A stretch of DNA of 64,000 nucleotides from Vitellaria paradoxa (Eukaryota; Streptophyta; Magnoliopsida; Ericales; Sapotaceae): contig CM034243.1 of assembly GCA_019916065.1 (NCBI GenBank), positions 30,096,147 through 30,160,146 on the forward strand, read 5' to 3'. The notes beneath the pieces are model-generated. The model was not told the origin of the DNA. It made no database searches and saw only the letters and a program-made list of their open reading frames with translations. Positions 43,849-55,412 of this stretch are shown here, one piece after another (the first letter of the stretch is position 1; the number at the start of each line of letters is the position of its first letter). Position numbers and translations under genes: made by a program.

Positions 43849-46469
43849 TTCTTTTTTTTTTTTTTTTTTTTCCCATTTGGTAAGTAAGATAATTTTTGGA
43901 TTAATAGGGAAATGAAGTACAATTTTTAGAGGGTATACCCTCGATATACAACATATACTTCATGTACAAAAAAACAAAGTAGATCCTTTACAAGTTAGAA
44001 TATACAGCTACATTTAGCCTGTACAAAAGTTGGGATTCCCCATTTTGAGCACATAACAATATTACTTGGTGTTAGCGTGATGCCCTTAACTTAACAAACT
44101 TTTAATCTGATGTTGCGCTTGATCTTGTTAACAATCTCCTAAGGAATTGCAGTGATACCTCTAAAGATTCTTGTATTCCTTTCCAACTAAATATGATAGA
44201 TTATGCTTGTCCATGCAAGTTTGCATATGAAGTGGACAAAGTTCTTGTTACTGAATTTGCTTATAGCCCAATCAACCTCTCTTTGTTAGTTCTGTCTATT
44301 TTTATGTAAAAGGCATAAGTTGAATATAGCATCCCTGACTCCATGAGAGAATGAGCATTGGAAGAAAAGGTGATCCATATTTTCATCTTCAATTCCACAA
44401 AGTAGACAAGTGGGATTTGCATTAATTCCCCCATGAGATCAACTTGTCTTTGGTAGAGAACTTATCTCAGATTGCAAGCCAGGAGATGAAGTTCAACCTT
44501 GTAATGTTTTTAGAGATCCAAATCAGTTTGTGCCAAGAGACCTTGGGTTTATGAGTTCTAATGGCTTCCTATGTTGACCTTGCAGCATAATGGTTGTCCT
44601 TGGTGGCTAACCATGGAAATTTGTCCTTTACATAGCAATTAAGAGGAGAAGGATTGTGCCCTATGATTTCTTGGAGCTCCCAAGTGGTAGAAAATGGCAA
44701 TTTCCAATTTCCATTAGAGATTATCGAGGAGACTTTTGAATTTAAGGGGAGGTTTACATCATAGGCAACCCCTACTTCCATACTTAGGCACAAGAGAGCC
44801 TAAGGGATGCCAATTATCATACCGTAAAGAGGTGTCTTCACCGTTACCAATTTGGTATTTACACATGGTAGAGATTGTATACCTTAATTTGAGGATTATC
44901 TTTGATGTCCAAGAGCAATTGGTAGGGATTTTGACTTGCCAAAAGCTTTTGTCCTTTAGTAAGTGAGAATAACACCATTGCAGCCACAACATTGATCTTC
45001 TTGAACATATAGACCATAAGTGGCATAATATAGCTATTTTATTCCAATCCTCAATTCTCCTCAAACAAAGGCCACCCTCTTGTTTCGGTAAACAAATATC
45101 ATCCCAAGCTACCTTACGACTAGTCTTCTTCATCTTAGAGCCTGACCAAAGGAATCTCCTCAAAATTTGTTCAATGGATTGATAATTCTTTTTTGGAAGA
45201 ATAAAGTGAAGGCTCTAATATACTTGAATGCTAAAGAGGATCGATTTGATTAGTTGGAGACATCCAGCATATGAAAGAGATTTATTTGCCTAGCTCTTTA
45301 CTCGGATAAGGATCTTATTGATAAGTTCATTACAATCATCTAGTTTGAGCTTTGTGGAAATAAGTAGAACACCAAGGTACTTAATTGGTAACTTATTAGT
45401 TTGGAAGCCTAGAATGGAACATAATTTGTTTTGCTCTTGCTCTTGTATACCAGACATATATGTCTTGCTTTTTTGGCTGTTGGGCTACAATCCAGAGAAC
45501 TTGTGAAATTCCATAAGTGTATTGCCAATAATCCAAAAGGAAGTATCATTTGGGCAGCATAGAATAATAAATCATTTGCAAAGCATATATGGCTTATAAA
45601 AGAATCTTTACATTTAGGATGATAAGAGAATTCCCCTTCTTGGATATTCTTGTCAAAGAACCTGGAAAAGAATTCTATCACAAGAATGAAGAGATAAGGG
45701 GAAATTGGATCACCTTACCTCAAACCTTTAGCTCCTTGAAAGTTGCCTTCTAAAGCTCCATTAAGAGAAACCAAGATTTATGAGTTGGTTATACATGCTT
45801 CAAACAATTTGATGAATTTGTGAGGAAATTGTAGAGCCTTGAGTATATCCAAAATTAGTGCCCAGGAAACTGAGTCAAAAACCTTCATTAGATCAATTTT
45901 CAAAGCACATCTAGGAGACATGCGCCTTCTATAATAATTCCTTACCAATTCTTGCATGAGGAGAATTGATCAGAAATTGATCTACCAGTAAAAAAGGTAG
46001 CTTGAGTAGGCCTAATGATGTAATGGATCACCTTTTTGAGTCTGTTAGATAGAATCTTGGAGATGCATCTGTATATAGTGTTGCAACATGAGATTGATCT
46101 ATAATCCGGTACCATTAAAGGATTAGGAATCATGGGAGCTAAGGCAATAATTGCAAAGTTCATTTCTTTCAGTAGTTTACCTGTTTACAAAGAATGATTT
46201 AATAGTCAAAGTAATATCTTTGGCAACAATATCCCAAGCCCTCTTGAAAAAAAGAAGAGTGTAGCTATCTGGTTCAGGAGTTTTATGATCGTTAAGAGAG
46301 AATACAGTGGCTTTTATTTCTTCGTCTGTAATATCATCATCCAAATGTGAAATTCTGAGATGCCTGAATGCTTCGTGGAATAGTTCCATAACAAATTGAG
46401 TAGCTTCGGGAGGGTATTCTGGAGAGGTTCCCAAGAGCTTGTTGTAATAAGCAATTCTAGGTAATACCC
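43849..46469 (-). mobile_element. 5'-truncated L1-type LINE
   Basis: About 2.6 kb on the minus strand, ending in a poly(A) tail (poly(T) at 43849-43872 on the plus strand) and bounded by 24-bp target duplications. The endonuclease and the start of ORF2 are missing. The element begins within RIAYYNKLLG, ahead of the reverse transcriptase. Truncation at the 5' end with a tail and long target duplications is the signature of target-primed reverse transcription. By divergence of the duplications and stops it is an old copy. Confidence 0.92.
44280..46469 (-). pseudogene. LINE ORF2 remnant: reverse transcriptase and zf-RVT
   Basis: In minus-strand order: TDEEIKATVFSLNDHKTPEPD (about 46320-46255; first RT block, normally KAPGPD); PNPLMVPDYRSISCCNTIYRCISK (about 46130-46055; RPISCCN block); the catalytic region FANDLLFYA (near 45580), where the usual FADD has lost an Asp; GLCLRRIEDWNKI and FLWSG (45160-45030; post-RT region); and the zinc knuckle CLLCGIEDENMDHLFFQC (about 44420-44365). 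Several frameshifts and stops separate these pieces. The product would have copied LINE RNA at nicked target DNA; it is inactive here. Confidence 0.9.
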
Positions 46470-46493
46470 CAGGTCTACAAGCAACTAACTTAA
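46470..46493. repeat. LINE target-site duplication, right
   Basis: Pairs with 43825-43848 (21 of 24 identical). It marks the truncated 5' end of the minus-strand LINE. Confidence 0.85.
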
Positions 46494-46730
46494 GAAGCAA
46501 TCTAATATAATAATGTTAATTATAAGAGTTACCTTGATTATAAGATGCACTCGAATTAATCCTTATTTGAATATACTCTTATTTGCAATACCCCGCACGC
46601 GTCGTCACTCGTATGATTGCTTATACCTTTCAATCCTAATAAAACTCACCAAGTCTTTGCACCGCACATGCTAGAACTCATGTATTCAACCAACTCTTCA
46701 AGAACAACAAAGAGATTGTAAACCCATGGG

Positions 46731-46893
46731 GTCTGCTAAGTTGACAAGTGGTTTCCTTCCTATGTTGTTGCCCAGAGTTTGATTCTCCAGACTAGCCTGG
46801 GACATGAGGAGGGTCACTCATGCTTGCCCGATTACCCATCAAAAGCGGGTGGGGTCCGAGTTGCCAAAAAAGGGAAGAAAAAAAAAAAAAAAA
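46731..46893 (+). mobile_element. tRNA-derived SINE
   Basis: About 163 bp with Pol III box A-like TAAGTTGACAAGTGG (46737-46751) and box B-like AGAGTTTGATTCTCC (46774-46788), about 37 bp apart. A body ending AAGCGGGTGGGGTCCGAGTT typical of plant SINEs follows, then an A-rich tail (46866-46893). No clear target duplication was found. The 60-codon open frame here is a shadow. Confidence 0.82.
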
Positions 46894-49699
46894 GACGTTG
46901 GAGTCTATATTTCAGTGAACCTCCAAAACAATTAAAAAGGAGTAAGTTCACTATAATATGAATTTAATCTCTTTAATCTTAAAGTTTTGAGGCGGTTTGG
47001 CACTCTGAAAAGAAAAAAAAAAAAAGTAAAAGTGATATTTTTCGGCGTTTGGTTGACACAACTTAAAAATTTTGACGAGAACTATTCAAACGTAGTCTCG
47101 ACTACCTATTCGAATGGTTGATGATGAAAAGTTACTAGATAGTTCGAAATTTGAGTGTCTAGTGGGTAAAAGTTGGTAAAAGATAGTAAAAATTTGTAAA
47201 ATTTGAATTCAATTATTCTAATTATACTATTTATATTTTTAATCCAATAAAAGTAAAATATACTAAATTTAATTTAATTATATTATTTATTAAAATTAAT
47301 TTATGAAAATATATTTCACAGTAACTTAGTAAATTAATTGAATTAACTTAATTTAATTAATTATTAGTTAAATTAATTATTAATTATTCTATTTATTAAA
47401 ATAATATAATTGATTAAAAATAAAATATATTAGATACATAATTTTATTTCATTAAATTAAAAAATTATATTCTTTTTTTATTTTAACTTGACTACTTTTA
47501 ATTTTTTAAATTTGTTGTATTTTTTTATTTTCTATCACAACCAAAATAGAAGAAGGAATTTTGAAATTCATTTTCTTTCTATTTCCCTTTAATAATTTTT
47601 TTTATCTAAACACAGTTTAATAAATATAAGTTTAGACTATCGAAATATTTAAGTTGTTATATATCTAAAGAGAGATAGAAAGACACGAGTGAGAAAAAAA
47701 AAATGGATGAACGTGAAATCAAATAATAGAAAAAAGAATGGCCCATAATTAAGAAAAAAAAAAAAAGTTGGTCGACAGAAAATAAAGTTGGAGAGGGAGA
47801 GGAATACATTAGTCTCCCCTGCAATTTTATATGGAGAGTGAGTTTAGAACGGCAAAAAGTCAGATAAAGCAGGATAAATTATGGGTTTATAATTTGTACA
47901 ATGAAATAAAAAATAAATAATTTTTTTAATTTTTTTATTATTTTTTAAAATTTTTTGTCACCCTAAATAAAGTCATATTACGACAAACACAGTGTATGCG
48001 AATACTATAAGTTTAGATTTTTAAAATATTAAAGTTGTTATTTGAAGAGAGATAAAGAGAGACAAGTGTGTGAGAGAGAGAGAGGAGAAAACAGAAAATT
48101 GTTAGGGCTGTGTTTGGAGTAAGAATTGGAAGAAGGAAAATAAAAGAAAAAAAGAAATGCATGAAAAGAGAAAGAATGAAAACAAATAATCTCAAATACA
48201 TATCTTTATTGGAATAAATTAAAAATTTTAATAAATTAAGAGGCATTTATCAATAAATTCTGAATCTATTTTTCTTCTCTCTCCTTTTAACAAAATTTTA
48301 ATCCAAATATATATAAGTAAATATAAATTTAGCTTCTCAAAAATATTAAAATTGTACGCCAAGGACAAAGCAAGGCAAATGGTAACAATAGCAGACACCT
48401 AGCTATCTAATGACCCCTTTATGAACTAACACTTTCTTAAACCATCTGATAACTTCCAAAAGATTAATTAAAGGTATATCTGACACCCCAAATTAAGTAT
48501 AAAACTGACTGTAAACTACTGGTAATTATATCTTGACCAATGAGATAAGTATGTAATTAAGGTATTCTTTTACAACAAATGAGAATATCTATTAAAACAA
48601 AAAAGTTCTGCCCTCCTTTTAGTAAATTAAAAAAATTAAAAAAACCCAAATATTCCACTTAATTAAAATAAAAATCAAAATTTTTTATAATAATGCCAAT
48701 AAATAATTTCTAAATATATTAACTGGAAAATCTATTGCAGTAATATAACTCCCATAACGGGAAAATTAAATGTATAAAAAAACTACTGCATGAATGAGTT
48801 GGAGTTAGAATATTTCAAACAAGAGGATTAACTTGCCTAAGGAAACATATAATCGTCCACTGAAGTGAAATAACCATCTCGATATTAACTAGGGGTATAT
48901 CATTTTGTTACATTGTGAGTCTGAAAGTAATTTATATAAAGTACTAATTAAATTATAACACATAGTTATTGTAATTTAACGACGGTTCATTTAAACAGGC
49001 TTTATAACAACAACGACCCAAACTAAAATTCATTAAATAAAGCAATTAAACGATCAACTTAATGTGCACAATTTTTAAAAACTGTGTTACTATTACGTAA
49101 CATCATTATAGAATTAGCAATTTTTTTAGTAAGCCAATTTTATTATTATTCGCGCCCGTAACATTAAAATTTAATTGTTTTATAATAATTATATCTCATA
49201 TCACTACATTTATAACTTTCATAGCAAGTGTTATCGTTATCTAAAACCACCGATCTCACTTATTGTGAAGAAATATACGCATAGTTATTTAATGTCAAAA
49301 ATTGCTATAATAAAGTTTATTACCTATGATTTTTTTTTATATTGGTATTTTTTTAGTGTTTTATTATGTCCACTCAAAAAAAAGAAAAAAGCTTTAACCT
49401 AATACCAATTATTTTCACCAAAGAAAAAAATAAAATTAACGTGATATTAGTTGTGCTTATCAAAAAAAAAACAACAATTAGCCCAATACACAAATGCAAT
49501 TGTATCAGAACCACCTAACATAATTAAAAAAAATATCTGAATTAAAGCAGCACAAAAATAATAAAATAAGTAAAAATATTGAAAAATAATAAAAGTATTA
49601 CTTCATTAATAATTTGACTGGAATTTTTGGGTCTCTTAAAGGAAGGGAATTTTTTCGATTATTTTTGAAATATAAATAATATTTTGTTCCTTACATATA
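46894..49699. other. AT-rich intergenic DNA with diverged local repeats
   Basis: No gene. 47610-47710, 47985-48100 and 48300-48350 share ATATAAGTTTAGA(C/T)T...AAGTTGTTAT text, probably a diverged tandem. 47210-47470 is degenerate AT-rich motif DNA. Near 49548-49600 a block (CACAAAAATAATAAAATAAG) matches the 5' UTR intron of the JIP23-like genes (about 6305-6350) and is probably the upstream part of that intron for the gene at 51066. Confidence 0.5.
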
Positions 49700-50816
49700 T
49701 CTATATAATAAAATAGAATGGCTTTTAAAAATGTTTCTCACACAAAATAAGATTCAATGGTTGAGATTGAATTTTATTCTTCAACGAGTGACTGAGATTT
49801 TTACAAACTAAAATTTCTTTTCAAAACTTTTATTTCTTTATCCTACATCGCCAAAATACTATAACTTTACTTTTCCTTTTACCTATAAACATACTAGAAT
49901 TGTGACATATGATATTAATAAATGTAAAAAACTCATAAGTTCTTAAAAAGATATCCACCTTTTTGGGTTTTAAAAAGGGAACCAACCTTCTCTGGGTTCC
50001 AAAAGTGAACCCACTTGCTTAAACATTTAATATTGTTATTAAATTATATGTTTCAATTATTTGAGTAATTAAATTAAAAATACAAATAAGAAATAGAATT
50101 GAATTAAGAAACAAAAATTGAAAAAGTTTAAATAATAGTAATGTTATTTTTTCTTATAACAACAATTCTTAGTATTTTTAACATTTAAAAGTAAAAAAAA
50201 AAATATCGAATATTAATTAAGTTCGGAGATAGTTTTTTTTTTCAATTCTAATTTAAAATTTAAATTAGTCATTTTGACTATACTTATTTTATTTTATAAA
50301 GCACGTATAATTAATAATAATATTTTTTATTTAAGTTATTTTTATAAAACTAATTTAAATTTTGTATTCAGGTTCTATTTTTTTATTTTTACAAATATTT
50401 AAATAAAATTAGTCTTTGCAAAGTGATTTTTTTTCTAAATTCTAATTTTGAATTTAAATTGATAAGATTGACTATATTTATATCTATATAATAAAACACA
50501 ACATATTTTAAAAATATGCCTTTTACAAATTAAAATTCAAATGTTGGGATTGAGTTTTATTCTTCAAAAAATGGCTAAAATTTTTTACAAGCTTTCCATC
50601 AAACTCCAGTCCTGTCTAAGATTGTCTTTATATCACTTTACATTCTTATAAACTATTAAGTTAAATTTATTGATGATATGTAAAGAGTGGCATTGAGAAA
50701 GACAAAAACTCTACTTCTCAATATTATATTACCTGATAGAGAAAAAGAGATGATATAAAAATACATGCATATTTTATTTTAGTCGAAGAGTGCCATAGTT
50801 ACAGGTTATTCGCTAG
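49700..50816 (+). mobile_element. Non-autonomous Helitron Y, 1117 bp
   Basis: TCTATATAATAAAATAG after an A at the 5' end; TTATTCGCTAG before a T at the 3' end. Collinear with Helitron X without the LTR. It contains an internal second 5'-end-like sequence (TCTATATAATAAAACACA, 50483), so the last 334 bp could be a Helitron in its own right. It has no coding capacity. It lies in the probable 5' UTR intron of the JIP23-like gene at 51066. Confidence 0.75.
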
Positions 50817-51065
50817 TAATTAATACATAGAATAAGAAAAGATGATAAAGGATATTTTTAAATTAGATTTCTTATATATATATATTTTTTGTTTTTCACA
50901 TATATAGATTATTACTTTTCAAATTGTTGATCAATTTCCTATCATTTATACTTGTTAAGAATAGGATTACAACCATTGTATCTGTTGAAATTTATTCCAT
51001 ACTTTTATTCTTATCTCAAATCCTTTAGAACATACTTCTTTTATTTTATTTGTTTTAGGAACAAC

Positions 51066-51641
51066 ATGGTGGCCTCAACCACGGTCAAAATTACGAATGA
51101 CACCTGGGAAACGGTGACCTTTGTTACTAACCATGACTATTATGGAAGCATCAAAGCCAACACTGATTATCCAAAAGAGATTAAAAAAGGATCGACGGCT
51201 GAGTTCGTGTTTGAGAATACAAAGGTCAGTCAAAATGGCGAATCATCTGGAGCAGTTGTGTATCGAGGCAAAAAATGAGAAGGATAAGGAATTTGACTGG
51301 ATGTACGCTTGGTCCAACATCGATGGTGCCCCGGCAGAAAATTACAAGGTATATCATTATCAATTTCATTTTTTTTTCCTTGCAGAATATTTAATTAATT
51401 GATTAATTTAAAAAAACTCATTGTGCAGGCTTATGCTCAGATTGCTTCTGCTCATCACCATGATAATAATAAGGTTTGGGACGGTGTTCGGAAAAACTTG
51501 CTGAAGTCTGACAATTATACGTCTGAGGACTGGAGTGGATGTGTGACGGAGGCAAAGATTAGCAAGCCAGAAGCACTAGTCTATGAAGGAAAAATGTACC
51601 TAAAGGGAGTAGGCAAACAGGCTTTTCTTGCCAAAACTTAA
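51066..51641 (+). pseudogene. JIP23-like gene 2, frameshifted; exons 51066-51348 and 51429-51641
   Basis: Diverged paralogue of the genes at 6509 and 61768. It keeps the ATG context, VTFVTNHDYYG, SSGAVVYRG, the FDWMYAWSN block after the frame change, AYAQI at the exon junction and a YEGKMYLKG end. It also keeps a C-terminal WSGCVTEA that is nearer to classical JIP23 proteins. A run of six A (51270-51275), one more than the alignment with copy A requires, shifts the frame, so translation stops at 51278 after 71 residues. The intron (51349-51428) is only 80 bp, against about 445 bp in copies A and B. A T-rich tract and AG at 51057-51058 mark the 5' UTR intron acceptor; the upstream promoter is not recognisable. 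A sequencing error in the A run cannot be excluded. Confidence 0.8.
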
Positions 51642-51784
51642 GGGCATCGATCGCATGCCAATATGCATCCAGTAATTTTGAAGTCAATGGCCATATTAAT
51701 TAAAAATGCCTCTATGGTTACCCTATATATATATATATATATGTAAGGAAGGCCTTTTTAGGGCTGTTGGTAAAATAATTAAAA

Positions 51785-51818
51785 AGGTGATTCCTGGTAC
51801 TTCCCGTTGGAATCACTT
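51785..51818 (+). other. 3' UTR hairpin of gene 2
   Basis: 10-bp stem AGGTGATTCC/GGAATCACTT (one G-U) around a 14-nt loop. Same position as the hairpins of copies A and B, with a longer loop and a stem-preserving change. Confidence 0.65.
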
Positions 51819-52059
51819 GGGTGTGCTACTGTAAACTGTTGTGTATCTTTGTATCTGTTCTCAGTCCATCTATCTCAGCTTATATATATATATATATAGA
51901 GTAAATAAGGCCATTGTTAATAACTCCATATCTTGTGTCTTATTCTTTGTTCGATTCTGCCTTTTAATCATGTGCATATAAATTATTATGATATGTTAAA
52001 TCGAATTTTAATTAAATTAAGTTTTGGGATATTCACGTAAAAAATAATAAAATAGTTCT

Positions 52060-52884
52060 TACGTTGCCGGCGGCTTCCCTTAACCGGGAGTGAAAAGAAA
52101 AAAAAAAAATTGAATCAATCCGACTATTTTGATTCGAATCTATATCAAAATTGGTTCTGCTATGGGTTAAAATATTTATAACCTTATATTTTTGGTTTAA
52201 TTTTCGGGTTAATAGACAAAGAACCAAATTGAACCGGAAATAACCTAATCGAAACTAATCTGAAATCAATCCAAAAAATATAATATATAATTATATAAAA
52301 CATAATATATAATATTATGTATATTATAGTATTTATAATATTATATTAATATATAATACATTATTTATTTAGATGTTTAGGAACAAAAAATAAACAAATT
52401 GGTTCAGTCTAAAAACCAATCCGACCCAACCTAATTTGGGATGACTTGAATGGATCCAAACCTAATATTTTTTATTCAGTTCGGTTCTAACTTGAAATCA
52501 ATTCGACTTCAAGTCTAAATTTTCAAAACCCAAAAAATTGATTTGGTTTTAGGTTAATTATGAACTCGAAATAATCCACTCTCAACCCATGCATACCCCT
52601 ATCTTAACAATAAAATAAACCCTACTTTTCTGTTCTGTTACACTAACTTCCTAACTCAAAAGTTAATAAAATTTACAAAAAATTACTAAAAGTTACTAAA
52701 AATTGTCAAAAGTTATTAAAAATTTTACCAAATATAAAAAGTTGCAAAAAGTTACGAAATATTGCTAAAAATTGATACTTATGCTACGAAATATTGCTAA
52801 AAACTGCTACTTATTTTAGTAAACTTGCCAAAATTACAATTAGCGACTTTGGATAAAAAATTATTAAAAATTGTACCTCCAAAC
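52060..52884. repeat. AT-rich repeat DNA
   Basis: 52090-52610 has frequent GAACC/GGTTC and AATTG(A/G)TT motifs in both orientations around a TATAAT-rich core (52270-52370), suggesting an old foldback element. 52640-52800 is a degenerate array of AAAAGTTACTAAAA-type units. No gene. Confidence 0.5.
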
Positions 52885-53200
52885 ACCCCTTGGTCGCTAA
52901 AGACCATCCTCTTGTCGACCAAATTTTGATTGCTAAAAGATAATTTTTTCCCGATCTAGTTTGTTTTGTTTGCCAAATGCGTACCTTTTAGAGATTAATT
53001 GGTTGCAAGAAATCAACTCGTTAACAACCAAATTTTCATTGGCAAATAGCATATATACCTTTACCGACTAAATACATTTTTGCTCGCTAATATCTTCTAA
53101 TACTAGCCTTTGTCGATCAGCTAATGATGAAATTATGTTTGGTCAGCAGAACTTTTAACGACCAAATTTTTTATCGGTAAACATGTTGATTGTTGTAGTG
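52885..53200. mobile_element. Old CACTA-type MITE remnant
   Basis: Many GACCAAAT/GGTCGCTAA motifs and a 3' end TTGTTGTAGTG; the 5' CACTACAA end is not recognisable. It shares its right flank with the fragment at 25690-25754. Confidence 0.6.
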
Positions 53201-54800
53201 ACTTTTGGAATCTATAAATTAAATTTATTAATATATTATTTTATTTATTAACAAAATTTATTCAACTATTTTTAATTTTAAATGTTATTTTATTCTATTT
53301 GTAAATTTAATTTGGTAATTTATGTAAATTAAAATTTAGAATTACAAAATTAAATGTAGTTAAAATGTAGTAATAAAATTTATTTATTTTTTAAGACCAA
53401 TTGAACGCAATTATTTTATTTGAAATGAAATTTATAATTAATTTATTTTAACAAATATAACAAATTTAAAATATTTAAAAAATATTTAAGATTAATGAAT
53501 CAGGGTCGGAACTTTTTGACCTTTAAATAAACCTAAGTTGAGTTGAAGCCTTTCAATGTAGGCAGAGGTGAAATTAGGATTTCATGGCAGAGGGTCAAAA
53601 TATTTTCAATAAAAATTTAACTGTTACTCAAATAACGCTAACTATTTATCTCATATTTATTTTTACTAGAATCAAAAAAATTTTTTGGTACTATGGTTGC
53701 CAATAGTAACATTCTTTAGCGGTAGTTCCTTGTTAGTAGTTCAAAACTTGGAATTTTTTTTTATTGTTCTATTTTAAGAAAAATGGTTTATAGAGAGTGA
53801 GAAAGAAAAAAGTGACGTAAGTGAGAGAAGATAAAAATGATGAAGAGCTAAAGTGTATAAGAAAGAATATGAAAATGTGACAATTGATAGAGTAAGAGAG
53901 GGATATCTTAGGATGGGTGGAGAGAGAGTTTGTATTGAAAAGTAGGTAAAATAATTTTTTATATTTTATTAATTTTTTATGCAGATCCCATTATAGAAAA
54001 TAAAATTGTTGAGAATTTTTATTTGTACAAGGGGGGCATTGCTGCCGTTGTTAATGGAATATTTATCTTTAATAAAAAATATAGCATATAATTATAGATA
54101 AAATACCAAAAGCAGAAAGGCCATGACCGTTCTTTAACTTTACAATAACTACCGTACGTAGGGTAGTGATAGATCGACTTGAAGTCGGAATCGGATCAGT
54201 ATCGGCTTGATCCATTTTATGTCACTGTTTATTGCAAAAAAATTAGCATTAAACTGCATCTGAACGAGAAGATTTACAGTCAACTGAAAACAATAATGTC
54301 GCAACAATGGAATTGACGGGAAAAGGAAATGCAGGACTTACAATCAAGATTGGCAGAAATTTTATTAGCGGGATGTCGCCCCGCCAACAACTATTTATAG
54401 TTATACTGGAGTTATTTAATAACGTTTTTATTTTTTTATTTACGTTTATATTTTTAATTTAAAAATTTTAGAATAAAAGTCAAGAATTAAGTAACGTCAA
54501 TTGTATATTGATTAAGATTCTTTTGTATCTATTTGAAGTGTCAAATTTTGATTAAACCAAAAAGCGTAAGATAATTTTGAATTATTAGATATTTAATGTG
54601 TATTTTTTGAAAAGTGTAAAAAATGGTAAAAATTAGAAAAAATTAGAAAAAATTAGTAAAAATTAGAAAAAGTTAGTAAAAATTAAAAAAAAATTAGAGA
54701 TTTTTAGTGCTAAGAAAGTTAGAAAACTTTATAAGCGAAAGTTAAACACTTTTGACCATATTTAACACTCTAATGCAAACTTTATATATTGTATTTTTCT
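53201..54800 (+). repeat. Decayed copy of JIP-unit flank (like 25755-27715 and 1-1700)
   Basis: Collinear with 25755-27700 and, from about 53740, with the start of copies A and B. It includes the GA-rich stretch, the AAGTCGGAATCGG area and the GCGGGATGTCGCCCCGCCAA block. It lies between gene 2 and copy B. No gene. Confidence 0.8.
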
Positions 54801-54809
54801 TTTGTATTT

Positions 54810-55045
54810 TCCTTACGAGGATAGCAAATCAAACACCAAAAAAAATAAATAAATAAATAAAAATAAATTTTTTTGCCAAACGTCTTATACAAAAAATATT
54901 CTTCAATGTAAACGGAGTCTTGATGTAAAACATTTTTGAGAAAATTACTTTTATTCAAGTTTCAAAAAAATATATATTTTTAAAATATAGGTAAAAATAT
55001 TTTCTCAAAAATATTTTGTATTAAAATGGGCCAGCTTAATTGACA
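54810..55045. repeat. Dispersed AT-rich repeat (pair with 14505-14745)
   Basis: See the partner entry; similar over about 240 bp. Confidence 0.6.
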
Positions 55046-55111
55046 TATTTGAAGTTTGAAAAAATGTTTTAGAACCAATTAATTAAGAAACTGAGAGTGT
55101 CAAGTATTATT

Positions 55112-55412
55112 GTGTAAATTATACCTACTTCCCCTTAATATTTGGTTTATATCACAACATTTGAAAATTACACTTGTCTCTCTTATTTTAAAATATTGTT
55201 ATCATTAACACTGTTCCGATAAAATTAACCGTTAAAACTTATTAGAAAGTATTAAAATAATAAAAAATTTAGATATTTTTTCTATTTAATCCCTCCTTCT
55301 TTCATATTTTTGTCAATTTGGGATTTTAGCAAAAATAGAAAAAAAAAATTAATGTTAAAAGGTGAAAGTGCAATTATTCAAATGTTGATAGAAGATGGGG
55401 GTAATTTACCTT
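55112..55412. mobile_element. MULE MITE relic, about 300 bp
   Basis: Left end TGTAAATTATACCTACTTCC and right end GGGGGTAATTTACC resemble the TIRs of the 511-bp MITE at 2350-2860. It is internally deleted, and the target duplication is not clear. Confidence 0.65.
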
